From assembly GCA_003439945.1 (NCBI GenBank), contig QVRM01002124.1:1-64000 (forward strand): a stretch of DNA of 64,000 nt, in the 5' to 3' direction. The notes beneath the pieces are model-generated. The model ran no database searches. It saw only the letters and a list, made by a program, of their open reading frames with translations, and was not told where the DNA came from. This DNA is from Dermanyssus gallinae (taxonomy: Eukaryota; Arthropoda; Arachnida; Mesostigmata; Dermanyssidae). Shown one piece after another: positions 48,721 to 60,900 of the stretch (positions are counted from its first letter, which is position 1; the number at the start of each line of letters is the position of its first letter). The translations under genes were made by a program, and so were the position numbers.

Positions 48721-50645
48721 AAGCACTCTGCAAGGCAAAAGGGAGAAGCCATCTGGTCGTGAGCGCGCCGCGATCGCCATTTTTCAGGCGACTATCGTTA
48801 AATAGAGGCCGTTCGTATTAGGTCAGAGCCTTAGACATGTTATTGACATGTGGACCATGTGGATGAAAATAGGTGCTGTTACTGATATTTTGGTCGCAGC
48901 TACTGTGACTGTATATTGCGACATACTCGAGTATCGCTAAACTGGCGCTTCGGTACAGCGATCAGGAAAAATGGCCGGTGGTCTCGACAGTAGTGTAATT
49001 TTCCCTCTTAGCCCATTAAAAACTACATTCTCCAGCCTTTTATTTTAACGTTATTTGGCATGCAAGGGAAAAGTAATGTTGCTATTTGTCAATCTCGAAA
49101 TATATATAGTATTCCTAAGGACACTGAAAATGAGCACATTGGGCCCAGATCACTGGGCGCCCACCCGCGACTACCCCCGATGGAGTTGCCAGCCATGACC
49201 TCCACACCGTCCCATCCCGTCCCGTCGACGCATTTCATGGCACACTTTGCAACTGCCTAGCTTTATCTACTGCCACGAAGCAGTAATAATACGAAGCAGT
49301 TTTCAATAGATCACAAACCAAGATTTCGCTTGCAGTACAGCGCCAGCGGGGTCGTGACAACCAACATTCCATCCTGAGCTGCAACAAGAAGTTGGGACCG
49401 CATAGAGGTACGCTTTCGGGTCGAACCCAACAGGAATGACGGATTAATAACAACTGGTCTATTGCCGGTTGAGGTGAAGTCCTGTGCACTCAAGATAGCA
49501 GACGCCGACGACGACGACAACACCATCCACAATACCGTTATCTATTTGTTAATGCTTCTATAGGTGCTGCTGGGGACACTCGATGCTTGCAGCTTTTGCA
49601 GTGCCGAAAGATATAAGCCAGCAAGAGGACTGAGCGGATAAGGCGTTATGACACTTGGAGCACAACAACGCGTCAGCTAGGCTTAGAGGACTATTGGATT
49701 AAGATTACACACATTGGAAAGCCCGGCATGAGTTGCGACAGTAGCTGGGGTGCAACTTTCAATATGCCTATGTTTGTATATATATATATAGACCTAGAGA
49801 GCTAGTTATCTACGTATTACGTACTATTAATAAATAGGAAATATCAGCCTCTGACACAAAGTTATAACATTTAATCTGTATTATTACGTCATAACTTTGA
49901 AGCAAAATCATTATTTATGACTACAAGTGCTGATTGCTTCTTGAGATCCTTGTACATGTGTCCTTTTCGAATAACCTACTTCTGGAGCCAAGTCTGCTTT
50001 AAACAAAGTCAGTATCTAGTAAATTTCAATATACCACTATAACGGCGAAATAGAGCGTTATTGATTGATATAACTTTGTTATGCTAGTATTTCGGAGTGA
50101 ACAATTTTCTCCACGCGAACGTGAAGTCATGTGTTCTCTTAGCAAGGAATAGCCCAGTTTAACAATGTGTACTGAACAGATGCTCCAATTGTTCGTTGAA
50201 TGTCGAGCGACAGCCTTTGACGCAATGAATTCGGATGCTCTCGAGTCTTCCGTCGAAATGTTAATCTACTCTAACGACATATTTTTACCCACGCGCTAAA
50301 TCTGCTTAAACAACGAGTTTTGCGTATGTATGTCTATTTCATATTAATTGACATACGAGTATGTATAGTTTTAGCGGCTAAGCGGCCCTATCCCAACCCA
50401 GACATATTGAACCGTCTCGTAGCGCCCGCACCCATTCTCATCTTCGGCTGCAAAGATGAAACATCGAAACGATTTACTATTCTACTCGATATCGTGAGTT
50501 TCCGATCACACAAAGCCACCTATACGATTACAGATAGATCACGCAAGATCATCTAAATTCCGCCTTTCAGTGAGTTCATTCACAGGAAAGCCTCGGCGTG
50601 CCTCGAAACGTTCCATCCTTGCTTTTGGCTGTGAACTCCGAATTG

Positions 50646-50647
<2 letters not shown>
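48720..50647. other. No supported gene
   Basis: The minus-strand frame at 49311-49532 has a natural-looking composition (for example DFTSTGNRPVVINPSFLLGS), and an alternative frame is open beside it. I do not recognise either. Near 50165-50210 a CTEQMLQLFVECRAT reading faintly recalls LINE zinc-tail sequence. Neither is strong enough to call. TA tract at 49776-49790. Confidence 0.4.

Positions 50648-50693
<46 letters not shown>
50648..50693. repeat. (TA)n array
   Basis: Uninterrupted TA, about 46 bp. Confidence 0.95.
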
Positions 50694-50695
<2 letters not shown>

Positions 50696-51975
50696 TAAAT
50701 GTTTAACGTATCATCACCGGGAGTGATTAGCCAGTTACCTAGTTAGTGGTAGCTGTTGTTAGGCAGGCGATCATTTCGACTCTAATAATAAAGACGATAA
50801 TTTTTCGTCGCCGACTCCCTGGCCTTTCATGTTTCAGGCGACAAAGCGCTGTCCCTTCGCCCCGATCGGTGGATCGGCCTCTAGCGATGGTTGCTCGTCA
50901 CCGCGTCATCGTTCCTCACGCAATGACACCGAATGGCGACTGACTGCACAATGAAGGAGCGTGGTGAACATAGGAAGCTGAATCATCATCAGCCGGCCGA
51001 ATCCGAACGAAGATGGGAATCTCGGTCACACCCCATCACAATGACAGCATCGGCATGACACGGTTGCCCCACAACTGCGACAACAGCGAGCGAGCGAGCG
51101 GCCGACGACGTTTCGGGGGCATCGACGGGGCAATCACATCGTAATGAGCCGTAAAGTAAGTAGGCGCGGCGCACAGGCGACTAGTTGGTGTTGGAAGAGT
51201 AGCAGCAGCAGCAGCAGCAACAACAACAACAACAGCACCATCAGCACCACCGCAAACAGCAGTGGTGGGGTAGCCGTGCTAATGGCATTGGTGGTGGGGG
51301 TGGTCGCGGTGGGGGTGGTGGTAGACTACGTAACAGTAGCCGATTGGTCGTCAGTAGTCGATTGGTGTAGTAGTAGTAGTAGTAGTAACAAAGGTCCAAT
51401 CGCCTGTTCTAACGTTTCTGATTAGCTTCTGTTGCTTCTCTGTCAACGGCAACAACAACAGCAACAACGACGATAACAACAACAACAGCAATAAGGGCAA
51501 CAACGACAACAACAATAGCGATAAGGACAACAACGACAACAACAACAACATCAACAGCGATAAGAGCAACAACGGTAACTTCGGAAACGCACATTTCCAG
51601 TGATGGAACATTGCAGCGGCAGCAGCAGCAACAGCGACATGAACAACTAACTGCAGCGCTAATCTTGCAACATGATTTCTGTATAATCATCCATTGCCAG
51701 CCGGCCGGCCAGAAAGGATGAGAGTGGCACACATAACGATAGGAGGGGACGATAGCGTTGGAACAAGCAACGGCCAGGCCGGGAATAGCCAGACCCCAGT
51801 CGTTGGGCAACGTTCTTTGATCGTTTCGCTGTCACGTCTTACGACCAGCTCAATAGAAAGAACGTCCTTTATGTTGACTCCCCCGATCGCGCGTTCTCTC
51901 TCTGTCGCGCTCTTCTTTGGTAGGTGTATGGCTTTATGTGTGATGTGCGGTGGTCTCAGACAGTAGCACGATGTA
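50694..51975. other. GC-rich and CAA/CAG-rich block
   Basis: CAG/CAA runs at about 51200-51240, GTA run at 51367-51388 and a long CAA/GCAACAA-rich tract at 51445-51580. These open poly-Val/Leu frames on the minus strand. No gene called. Confidence 0.5.
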
Positions 51976-52006
51976 CGAGCTGTGTTCAAAAAGTATCGCG
52001 ACTTTT
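51976..52006. repeat. Mariner 3' TIR
   Basis: It matches the 53264-53294 repeat in inverted orientation with two mismatches. Confidence 0.9.
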
Positions 52007-52029
52007 GTGTTTTTTCAAAATTTATTTAT

Positions 52030-53089
52030 TTATGCATGAATATCTATTTTGTCCCCTTCAAAGTAATCCCCATGAGATATTATACACTTGTGCCAACGGT
52101 TTTTCCAATCTTCGAAGCACTTCAAAAAAACATTTTTTTTATCTTGTTCAGCTCCTCCTTCGATGCCGTCTTTATCTCGTCAAGCGTAGCGTAACGTCGT
52201 CCTTTCATGGCCTCTTCAGTTTAGGGGACAAGAAAAAGTCACAGGGGGCCAGATCTGGGGAATACGGTGGCTGCGGCATCATTAGTGTGTTGTTTTTGGC
52301 CAAAAACTCGCGCACAAGCAACGATGTGTGAGCAGGGGCGTTATCGTGGTGCAAAAGCCAATTTTTGTTCTTCCACAAATCCGGGCGTTTTTGGCGGATT
52401 GCTTCGCGCAAATTGCGCATAACTTGCAGGTAATATTCCTTATTGACCGTTCTACCCTGTGGCAAGAACTCATGATGCACCACGCCCCTGCAATCGAAGA
52501 AAACTGTCAGCAAAACTTTCACATTCGACCGAACTTGGCGCGCTTTTTTCGGTCTTGGTTCGTGCGGCAGCTTCCATTGAGATGATTGAGCTTTGGTTTC
52601 CACGTCATAACCATAAACCCACGATTCGTCACCAGTTATGACCCTCTGGAGCAAATTTGGGTCGTCGCGGACAGAGTCCAACATCTCATTAGCAATGTTC
52701 ATGCGATGCTGTTTTTGGTCGCAATTGAGCAATTTTGGTACGAATTTCGCGGCGACCCGTCTCATGCCCAAATCATTGATAAAAATCGAATGGCACGAGC
52801 CAATCGATATGTTTAGGTCCTCAGCAACTTCTCTAACGGTGATTCGACGATTGGCCAATACCATTTTCTCCACTTCATAATTTTTTTCGTCTGTTGTTGA
52901 AGTGCTCGGGCGTCCGGCACGCTCTTCGTCGTTCACATCTTCTCGGCCTTCTGAGAACATTTTGTACCACCGATAAACGTTGCTTCGGTCCAAGGTAGCT
53001 TCTCCGTATGCCACAGTCAACATTCGGAATGCATCCGCGCACTTAATTTCGTTTTTCACACAAAATTTGATACAGGTTCTTTGATCCAT
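52030..53089 (-). pseudogene. Mariner transposase, frameshifted near the C-terminus
   Basis: I prefer the start at 53089 (MDQRTCIKFC), not the longer open frame from 53134, because mariner proteins begin just here. The first frame gives 294 aa. It has an N-terminal paired-type helix-turn-helix region (RSNVYRWYKMFSEGRE at 35-50, then RRITVREVAEDLNISIGS at 81-98). It also has the linker motif, then the catalytic core ITGDESWVYGYD (Asp154), HHDNAPAHTS (Asp249) and YSPDLAPCDFF (Asp284), with 34 residues between the last two. The frame stops at 52205-52207. The expected remaining C-terminus continues in another frame (MKGRRYATLDEIK) and shifts again at an A run near 52150. Two one-base losses therefore break the last 60 or so residues, and the stop is at 52030. 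The DDD catalytic core is intact, but the full protein is not. Confidence 0.9.
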
Positions 53090-53263
53090 TTTTTTGAATA
53101 GGTAAAAATCGAAGACGATCCAAAACACGTGCAAGCAAAGCAGCTGTCAACAATTAAGTGAACATTCAAAATGGCCGAGCTTGTCGGCATAAGTGAGAGA
53201 CATGAGTACCAACATAACGCTACAAAAAATCGAAATTCGAATATACGTAACCCGCGAAAATGC

Positions 53264-53294
53264 AAAAGTCGCGATACTTTTTAAACACACCTCG
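53264..53294. repeat. Mariner 5' TIR
   Basis: Upstream terminal repeat of the transposase strand. About 175 bp separate it from the likely start codon. Confidence 0.9.
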
Positions 53295-53316
53295 TATATA
53301 TATATATATATATATT
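53295..53316. repeat. (TA)n array next to mariner
   Basis: A short TA tract starting at the mariner's right target TA. Confidence 0.9.
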
Positions 53317-53459
53317 CCTTTTCACTGCCTCACTTTGTTACCTGAAAAGGCTGCCACGAGTTTACGCCAAGCTAATGCTTTATCAAATGTTAAGCAATTA
53401 CAATTTTATTGAAAAGCAAGATGACATGGTTGTATGACTGAAGATTACAATAACTAGAA

Positions 53460-53754
53460 TAAAAAATTAAGGAGGTTGTTTTTAATTCAAGACTATCCTC
53501 CGTCCCCAACGGGCTTGGAACTTACCGTGAGGTGTAATCTTCAATGTACCGGGGGCCAGACATGTTGAGATATATAGGGTTTCCGCAACAGTTCTTATGG
53601 CAGCATGGCCGCTGACTTTCAGCGGTATGGTTTATTTTATATTCTCAATAAGCATCGCTCAAAGAAAATTTAATCAACAACAAGGGTCGAAGTGGCGACT
53701 CCCCGGTAGATGTCAACCATGACTAGCGCACTAGTCCCCTAGACCACGCCGCCA
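53460..53754 (-). mobile_element. tRNA-derived SINE, colinear copy
   Basis: Read on the minus strand from 53754. The head has GTGGTCTAGGGG (A-box-like) and, about 50 nt on, GAGTCGCCACTTCGACCC (B-box-like, T-arm region). The body has the palindromic CCGCTGAAAGTCAGCGG segment and ends in A/T-rich sequence near 53460. Two other copies with the same body lie at 46.3 and 55.1 kb, so this is a repeat family and not a single tRNA pseudogene. The exact 3' end is uncertain. Confidence 0.7.
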
Positions 53755-54018
53755 ATAAATTTAAGTTACTAGATCTGCGTATTGCTTTTTCTCTGTTCAC
53801 TTACTTTAGTTAGATTGTCGTCGACAATGTTGACCTTGATGTCGGTGGCAAAATCGATACATGTTGCAAGAAAGTTGAGACAATCGACACCTGATATTGT
53901 ATGTAAAAATTCGCAACACGCGGTACTATTGTAGTCCAATCGAACAGCTATAACAGTAGCATATCATTTTAGAGGCGACTTCAAATGGACGGCAGAGCAG
54001 TTGCGCCCTAATGAACGC
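53755..54018. other. No gene seen
   Basis: Spacer between the SINE and a duplicated segment. Confidence 0.5.
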
Positions 54019-54345
54019 AATAACTTTGAGCTTTACTCGTCATGGCTTTGTTCAAAATAGGCTCACAGGTAAGCTTATCAGGTCGTACAGGCAACCATGT
54101 AGTTTTCACTCTCTTTGCATTATAACTCATGTAAGTAATAATACATTATGAGTACAAATGAATAATTTGCAAAATACCCGCAGCCCGGGTGCCATACATT
54201 TGAGTTGTTTTTCCTTTTCGGTTTGTTTTTGATGACTCTTGTAGCATATCAGGAAGGTAAGCTATTCGTTGGATCGATCTAATGATCGAATTTCATTGGC
54301 TTGCGTCTGTTTTCTACCCGACGAGCGATGGTCGAAGTCATAAGG
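54019..54345. repeat. 330-bp direct repeat, copy 1
   Basis: Nearly identical to 55596-55929 with scattered substitutions and a few small indels. It contains the stretch GATCGATCTAATGATCGAAT. I recognise no coding sequence or known repeat family in it. Confidence 0.9.
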
Positions 54346-55064
54346 CCCTGAGACGCTTCATTTCACCATGAGGACCGGCATTATCCATTTCGATAAGCTG
54401 CCCATAATTGGGGTCTCTTTTCCGCGCTGGATCTCCAGGGGTAGCCTGTGGTGTAAAAACTACCCCGGCCGCTGGTCGCCTGTAGCTAGTGCTGCTGGCG
54501 CCTTGCAGATCATCTTAATGGGGTCCCGTTGTCGCCTGTTCCGGTCCGTCAGGCGTTTCAAATGCGAATGAACAAAACTTTACAGCCCTCCCCCCGAAAT
54601 ATGCACAAACGCATCTTTTCCGCACTTCCTCACCACCACCAGGAACACCGCTTAGCGGGCCTGGGTTACCAGGGTGGCGCTGTCCGCTCGTATGCAGCCG
54701 GATATGTGTGTGATGGTCTCGTCCGCGGACGCTAACCGGAATAGTCTGCACATAAAGAAATCACACTTTCACAGTTTCATAGACAGTGTCCACTGTCTAT
54801 GCAAATTGGGGCGCCTTCGGCATGTCGCGCGCGAGCAGGGCTGGTTGTACTGCCAGAGCAGCGTCGTCTAGGTATCCGTATACGGTTGCCACGGATAGAA
54901 GATGAAAACAAAGGGGAGTGTATGACAGCGCGTCTTAGTGACATATATGGATGGATGTATTCATTATTGGCTTGACATGTGTACCCAAACTACACCTGTT
55001 ACCTTTTTTTTTTATATTAGAGCGCCTAGGACAGCAGTCTAAACGTACACGTTGACAGATAGCT
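54346..55064. other. No gene seen
   Basis: GC-richer sequence. The frames 54368-54571 and 54515-54751 overlap and are unrecognised. The segment at about 54765-54800 includes a small inverted match (ATAGACAGTGTCCACTGTCTAT). Confidence 0.45.
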
Positions 55065-55215
55065 GGTGTTTTCCGGCAGTTCTTGTGGCAAAATGGTGAC
55101 GTTCAGTGGTATGGCCTATCATCTATTATAAATGAGCATCACTCACAGAAAAGTCATTCAACAACAAGGATCTAACCGGCGATTCCAGAATACCAACGAG
55201 CATTATGGTGCTGGC
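55065..55215 (-). mobile_element. Diverged SINE copy
   Basis: Matches the body and part of the head of the SINE at 53.5-53.75 kb. Shared are GGCAGTTCTTGTGGCA.AATGG, TTCAGTGGTATGG, TAAATGAGCATC.CTCA and TCAACAACAAGG. Beyond about 55215 the match fails, so the head is lost. Confidence 0.65.
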
Positions 55216-55595
55216 TGTATACATACATACCTGCACGTGGACTTAAAAGTATCTGAAAAACCTTACAAATAATGTGAAAACTAGGACCGCTGCTAGAAGT
55301 AAAAACCGTGAAGCCAGACACTTGTAGACTCTAAAGGCGCGCACGCACATACAATCATACTTGCACGACATTTACAATGCTTCGTTGGCGGAAACTTCGA
55401 AATTCCTGCTGCGGTTTCTACCACTACTAGTTTAATTACGAGAAGCGCAAGAGAGCACAGAAGTGCCATGTTTATGCAGATTAGGTGTGGACAAACGGAA
55501 CTACTCGGTGTTACTTGACTTCGTCTCACAAAGTGCGCAAAACCTGTTAGCGGCATCATTTTACACCGCAAAGTCATACAATTAAGCACAATTGA
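55216..55595. other. No gene seen
   Basis: The minus-strand frame 55293-55622 is unrecognised. Confidence 0.45.
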
Positions 55596-55929
55596 ATAAT
55601 AACATTGAGCTTTACTCGTCATGGCTTTGTTCGAACTAGGCTCACAGGTAAGCTTATCAGATCATACAGGCACCCATGCAGTTTTTACTCTAGTAACTTT
55701 GCATTATAACTCATGTAAGTAATAATTAATTATGAGTACAAATGAATAAGCCGCAAAATACCCACAGCCCGGGTGCCATACATTTGAGTTGTTTTTCCTT
55801 TTCGGTTTGTTTTTGATGATTCTTGTAGCATATCAGGAAGGTAAGCTATTCGTTGGATCGATCTAATGATCGAATTGCATTGGCTTGCGTCTGTTTTCTA
55901 CCCGGCGAGCGAAGGCCGAAGCCAAAAGG
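55596..55929. repeat. 330-bp direct repeat, copy 2
   Basis: Second copy of 54019-54345 in the same orientation, 1.58 kb away. Confidence 0.9.
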
Positions 55930-58852
55930 GGAGGATTGCATCATTCATTCTGCGCAAAGACTCAAAAAACGTCGTTCCCCTTGACTAACAACAGCCGGTG
56001 TGGGCGGGCCAAGATCCCGCCAAGGGCTTTCGGGCGCCCCCGACAAGGACTCAATCCATCAACGTAATCGAGCCGTTTACTTTGAGTCAACGTGGAAGCA
56101 AAATCTCTCATCTCACAACGACGACGCACCGCCGCCGCCCCCGTTTTCTTGGGTGCACCCCCGCCCCCTGTAAGCAAACCCCGGGGGCGCCGTGCGCCGA
56201 GAGAACGATAGACGGAGACACCGACACATCACCACTCGTGCCTATGGACTGCGGATGATTTGCTCCGAGGAGATAGATGCGGCCTTGCGGCCCGCGAAGC
56301 CCTCGGTCCGTCTCGATCTCCTGAGGCCAAACACACACATGCGTGCGTGCGTCCGAGTCAGTATACGTGTCCTCACGGCGGTAGCGCCTAGATCTCCGAC
56401 CTCCATTGCTATGGCAATGCCGATGAGGTGGTGGCGAAGTCGACGGAGACGCTGATGACGATGAAATGGCTTTGTCAGCGCAGCCTATCGAGTTAGGCAT
56501 CTGACGACACGGCAATGATTTCAAACGAAGCACAAGCCACCCCATTTCTGGGCGTCTGGAAGACTTTTATGATTCACTCCGCGGCAGGTCTCCTGGTGTT
56601 ATTTGACGATTTCGGTCGGCCACACTCTCGTATGGGCATAGCTTGCATAGCGAGTGGTTTTGATGCCGTATAATCGATCAGTCAGACTCAGCCAGGCAGC
56701 CACCCAGGTTCTGGGTTTTGATGACGTCTCCCAAAAGGCCTATGGTCATGCTCCGGTAATTCTTCTAACGCGTGCAGCAGTCTCATGTACACATATGCGA
56801 AGCATCGAGAATGATTTATCTCACCTTGAAAACTTTATATGTTGTACTGTTTTCTTGCCTAGCGAAGTCCGTCGCCCGTGAGCAAACCTTTTTGCTGAAG
56901 TGTGCACAATATCATGATGAGCTTGGCGCTGCGTGGCAATTGACACATCGTCGAGTCGCCTAGTATCCCTCCCTTAACTGTAGTTCAACTTTGCGTAGAT
57001 TGGAAAACCTAACGTATGCACACACTTTATAGTAACCGATTTATATATAACAAATATATATATATATATTTATATATAACAAAGCGCTCTACCCTCTATA
57101 TGGTACGACGCAAAGGCAACTAAGCTATTCATCCCCAGGGTACATGCAAACATGACGGGGTATTATGCCAATGTATCAATGTAAGTATGTGCCGAGAAGA
57201 TTGATTCTCTACTCTATGCAAAAGACGGCTAAAAGTCGCCGAAAATGTAGTTTTTTGACCCTTCGACTAGATGTCATAAAAAGGTGGTGGTGGATGATGT
57301 TGATCCGCGATACCTTAGTCAAGGTTCCCACGTGTTTACGCGTTAGAACGTCGGTGGCTAGGGAAGTAATATGTACGTCGCACGTATCACTATTCTCTGA
57401 GCTATTATTATCTGATCACACTTGGCTATTCGGCCTCCAGGCTATTCGGAAACACAAAGTTGACGCGAGCTTGATATCATGCAGCGAGTTGCCAGGCGCA
57501 TCGGCAGTATCGGCACTTTTTCGCCTAGTGCTTCGCCGGGCGGTCGCTGAAGTGTACACATTGTATATAATGACAATATTATATTCACAATTATACGTCA
57601 TCTTGAAATGCATACTTTTTGCAAAATAAACACTCATCAAAAAGAAAGCACTGTTAACCCCGTAGACGGTTAACGTCAAGATCAAAGACGCGTGTGAGCA
57701 GCTGGTGAGTCGTGAGTTGTCGTCTTGTGGCTCGACTTTGCGGTTCAAATAAAAGTCCAAAATTAGTTAGAATATCTTTGGCAATCCCTTGCAGGCATCC
57801 TAGTCTCAGACGCCTGAGAAATATGTTTTGTGTCCCGGAAAATCGTTTAATATGTTTGGCTAGTTGCAACTGCTAGGCAGGAGAACAGCAGGCGGTGGGT
57901 TTTGAAACGACTGATACTGACTTATACAAACGAATTCTGTGCCAGCCAGGTGTAGATTAGGATAAAATAACAAAGGTATACAAATCGGGGTGACGCGTCC
58001 GACGACTTGTGGTAGTGTGATGACCAAATTCAATCGTTGGACAAACAGTGTACTTTTAAGTTGCGTGGGAGTGGTAATAATAGTCGGTATCATAGTGGCT
58101 TTTGGTTTGTAGTTAAATTCGAATGCACCGTGGGGTTAGCACAAAAGGCATTCGTTCACAAGGCGAACAGAGCATGCCATTCTCAAAATACTAGCGAGAG
58201 ACGCTGTCGACTGCTGATTGTAGCGCAGAGTGGGATTCTTCAGGGAATACAGAAAAGTAACGAGCTCCAGCTCATCTACATATTCAAGACACTTGACACC
58301 GAGGGGCAAATGTTTGTCCAAAAGTAAAATAAAGTGCATACAGACGAGAGATTGACTTCTCACTCCTGAGGCACCACGGACCTCACGTCAACCGCTGTCC
58401 GTATCGCTTGCAGTGCGTGCAGGTCTGTTACATGCGTGCATGTGTGTACAAGCGGGACCTGGACGTCATACTCTGCTTGGAGACTTAGTTAGTTGACGAG
58501 ACGTCTTGTTAGCCGACAAAACACTCTGTCTACTGCCGTTGCTCGTTGAGAGTAAACTGCTCGCTTGATATTGACATTCTTTAAAAGAATTTCTAGCAGA
58601 ATGCTCAATGATGTCGATGATCTCTGTAAAGCGGCGGTGGCGGCTTGGCCGGCTAACGCACCGTTCGAAACGAGATGTTACCCTGTCAACTATGAGCGCC
58701 AGACCGACTACGTAACGTCGCCCGCGACGTTCGCGCAGAGAGCGACGTAGCACGGGACGTTTGCTTTGTACTTCGCGACAGTTCGACGTTAGTGCCACTG
58801 GCGTCGAGACGCAGCCATTCAACTTCGGAGTGTACTGAACGACGGGAGACCG

Positions 58853-58853
<1 letters not shown>
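55930..58853. other. No gene seen
   Basis: GC-rich between 55.95 and 56.5 kb, where frames on both strands are Arg/Pro-rich. TA tract at 57054-57069. The frame 57165-57629 (154 codons) has no domain. The segment 58716-58771 recurs at about 60846-60900. Confidence 0.45.
58716..58771. repeat. Short dispersed repeat, copy 1
   Basis: Shares ACGTTCGCGCAGAGAGC and GGACGTT.GCTT.GTAC with 60846-60900. Confidence 0.7.

Positions 58854-58887
<34 letters not shown>
58854..58887. repeat. (TA)n array
   Basis: Uninterrupted TA, 34 bp, ending at the candidate LTR start. Confidence 0.93.
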
Positions 58888-58891
<4 letters not shown>

Positions 58892-59534
58892 GAAGGAATT
58901 CCAAAGTGCTAACATAAACAAGTTATATAAATAAATTTGAAGTACATTTTGTCCACCCTATATAAGGAATTAAAATGGTTATTAAGCGCTGACAAGTTCA
59001 CTCGATGGGGATATCGACAATTTATAGGTAGCATAGGCCGAGTGTGAGATTCTGATTCCACTTATTTCTATATTTACAATCAAGAGCAATTCAAAACAAC
59101 AGCTTCCTCGATATTTATTAGTACCAGTTGATCTCCTTGACATTATTGACGTTCTCTTTTCCCCCTCCGCTTCACCTTATATAGCTACTTTGTTGTGTCT
59201 CTACAAGATTCGAGCAGACAGCAGAGTCAGTGAACGTGGAGGAAGAATTAGAGAAGGGGGAAGAGGAACCGGCCTTAAAGGTAGAGAAGGGTGTTCAGCG
59301 AACATGCTGCAATGTGTACCTGGGTGTTGGCTCCCGAAAAGATCAGGTGGCGGAGAAATCGTCGTGTGAACGACGTGAGACGTCGTAGGTTGCGGAGTGT
59401 ACCCGCTTGAACGGCGGTGGGCCGGTGTTAAAGTTCTTCTTATTTTTCAATAAACCTAAAGTTGTTGAAAACCTTTAGTTGTACTCTGTGGGACCCTCTA
59501 CTACGTAGGCAGAAGATAGCATTTTCTGCTTACA
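58888..59534 (+). mobile_element. Candidate LTR of a retrotransposon
   Basis: About 647 bp bounded by TGTGGAAGG and TTACA, with a TATATAG at 59178-59184 and AATAAA at 59449-59454. Their order and spacing fit U3-R-U5. The following bases (ATTTTCAAGG) could be the start of an internal region but I could not match a tRNA primer site. No second LTR lies in the window, so the call rests on layout alone. Confidence 0.35.
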
Positions 59535-60627
59535 ATTTTCAAGGATACGAGTGGAGCGACAATTGTCTCCCGAGAACGTGTGCACTAGGAATATTACTCA
59601 ATCTCGTATAGGGTGGGCTGGGGTTACACTCATATTATATATGAGTGATGCATTACATTGAGGCAAAATAGAACATATTTAATTGACGCCGCGTACCTAA
59701 AGTGTTTTTTATTTCCTAATGCGTGTCTGGGCGCATCTCTTTCCCAACACAGCAGCTTACCGACAGCTTAACCGAACGTTGCTCAGCACGTTATAGACGC
59801 TCGTTCAGCTAACGTAACTCGTTACGTTAGCAACGGTTTAATAACCGCGCTTAGTAAGTTCCCGTTGGGGATACAGTTCTAGGAGTGTGTAAAACTGTAT
59901 CCTAAACAAGTAACAGGTTTGTTTTGAAAATACCATATGGCAACACATTCAAACATAACAGAACCCGATTCTGTTATGGACACGAACGTTGACATAGATC
60001 ACATGCAACTTTGAAGGACGAGCACAATAGCCTCATTATCAAAACGGTCATACATTCATCAAAACGGAAAAGTGTCATACATTATTTTTCTGGAGAACAC
60101 TATTACGGACGAGATACCAATCAAACGAGCAGAAATATTTTCGTTGCAAATAGAGTAATTAAAAGATCAAATGAGTAAACTAGATGAAGATTAAGACGTC
60201 CATACAGATCAAATATTGAGAGCAAACTAAAGGCTATTATCGAACCTCTGGCCGCCTATCAAAATGTCGCAATAGAGTTAATTTTCACGTTAGAAGAAGT
60301 TAGAAGAACTCACAGGGAAGAAATCCAGGTGCGCCCCGAACGCAGCGCCTATACAGATGAACCAACCAACCATGGTTCCTCACTTGGACAGTCTCACTAA
60401 AATCCAAAATACTACCGCTTGACCTGCGCACAAGAATTTGTGCATGCTTACGAGTGTAAAATATATATACACAAACAACGACAAAGTGTGCGAATTATGT
60501 ATATGGTTAGGGTTTCTAGAACGAGAGGTTAGGATCAGATGGCCAGCCGGCAACATTAGCCGAGACGCATGTCTTAGCTCTCATTTAATACCCATCAATG
60601 TTTGCACCCATCTGCATCGAGACATGC
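59535..60627. other. No clear gene, possible gag trace
   Basis: If the LTR call is right, the internal region would start here. A stretch at about 60200-60400 reads as helical, Glu/Lys-rich peptide (LKAIIEPLAAYQNVA, then TLEEVRRTHREE) in one frame with stops on either side. It could be a gag relic, but I cannot match it. Confidence 0.3.
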
Positions 60628-60653
60628 TTCTCTCTCTCGCTCTCTCTGTCTCT

Positions 60654-60698
<45 letters not shown>
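60628..60698. repeat. Compound (CT)n-(TA)n microsatellite
   Basis: A CT-rich run of about 28 bp followed by about 42 bp of TA. Same structure as the one at 10357-10443. Confidence 0.93.
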
Positions 60699-60701
<3 letters not shown>

Positions 60702-60845
60702 CCCTTCACGTAGATCAGCGTAGTTACACAACGAAGCCTAACTATGCTTTACACCTAGCATCTAGTGCATCATTCGTGCGGTATATTTTGTGGCGGAACT
60801 CACCCCAGCCAGAAATGCTTTAAAATCGATATCGTTAGAAAATCG

Positions 60846-60900
60846 CACTTGCAACGTTCGCGCAGAGAGCAATGTCGCTTCGGACGTTCGCTTCGTACAC
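60846..60900. repeat. Short dispersed repeat, copy 2
   Basis: See 58716-58771. Same strand, about 2.1 kb apart. Confidence 0.7.

Larger units (their letters stand above)
51976..53294 (-). mobile_element. Full-length mariner transposon (1.32 kb)
   Basis: The outer ends are imperfect 31-32-bp terminal inverted repeats differing at two bases. They begin CGAG, and both carry AAAAAGTATCGCGACTTTT. TA dinucleotides flank both ends (51974-51975 and 53295-53296) as target-site duplication. On the right the TA is the first unit of a short TA array. One DD34D transposase frame lies inside on the minus strand. Length, TIRs, TA targeting and DD34D identify the mariner family. I do not assign a subfamily. 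No other copy is in the window. Confidence 0.95.

Noticed and set aside
49311..49532. Possible host exon or gene relic on the minus strand
   Set aside because: The composition is natural, but a second frame is equally open and I could not match either to a family.
51409..51810. Long Val/Leu-rich minus-strand frames resembling membrane segments
   Set aside because: They are the complement of a CAA/GCAACAA-rich tract.
52328..52880. Plus-strand frames inside the mariner
   Set aside because: They are shadows of the minus-strand transposase.
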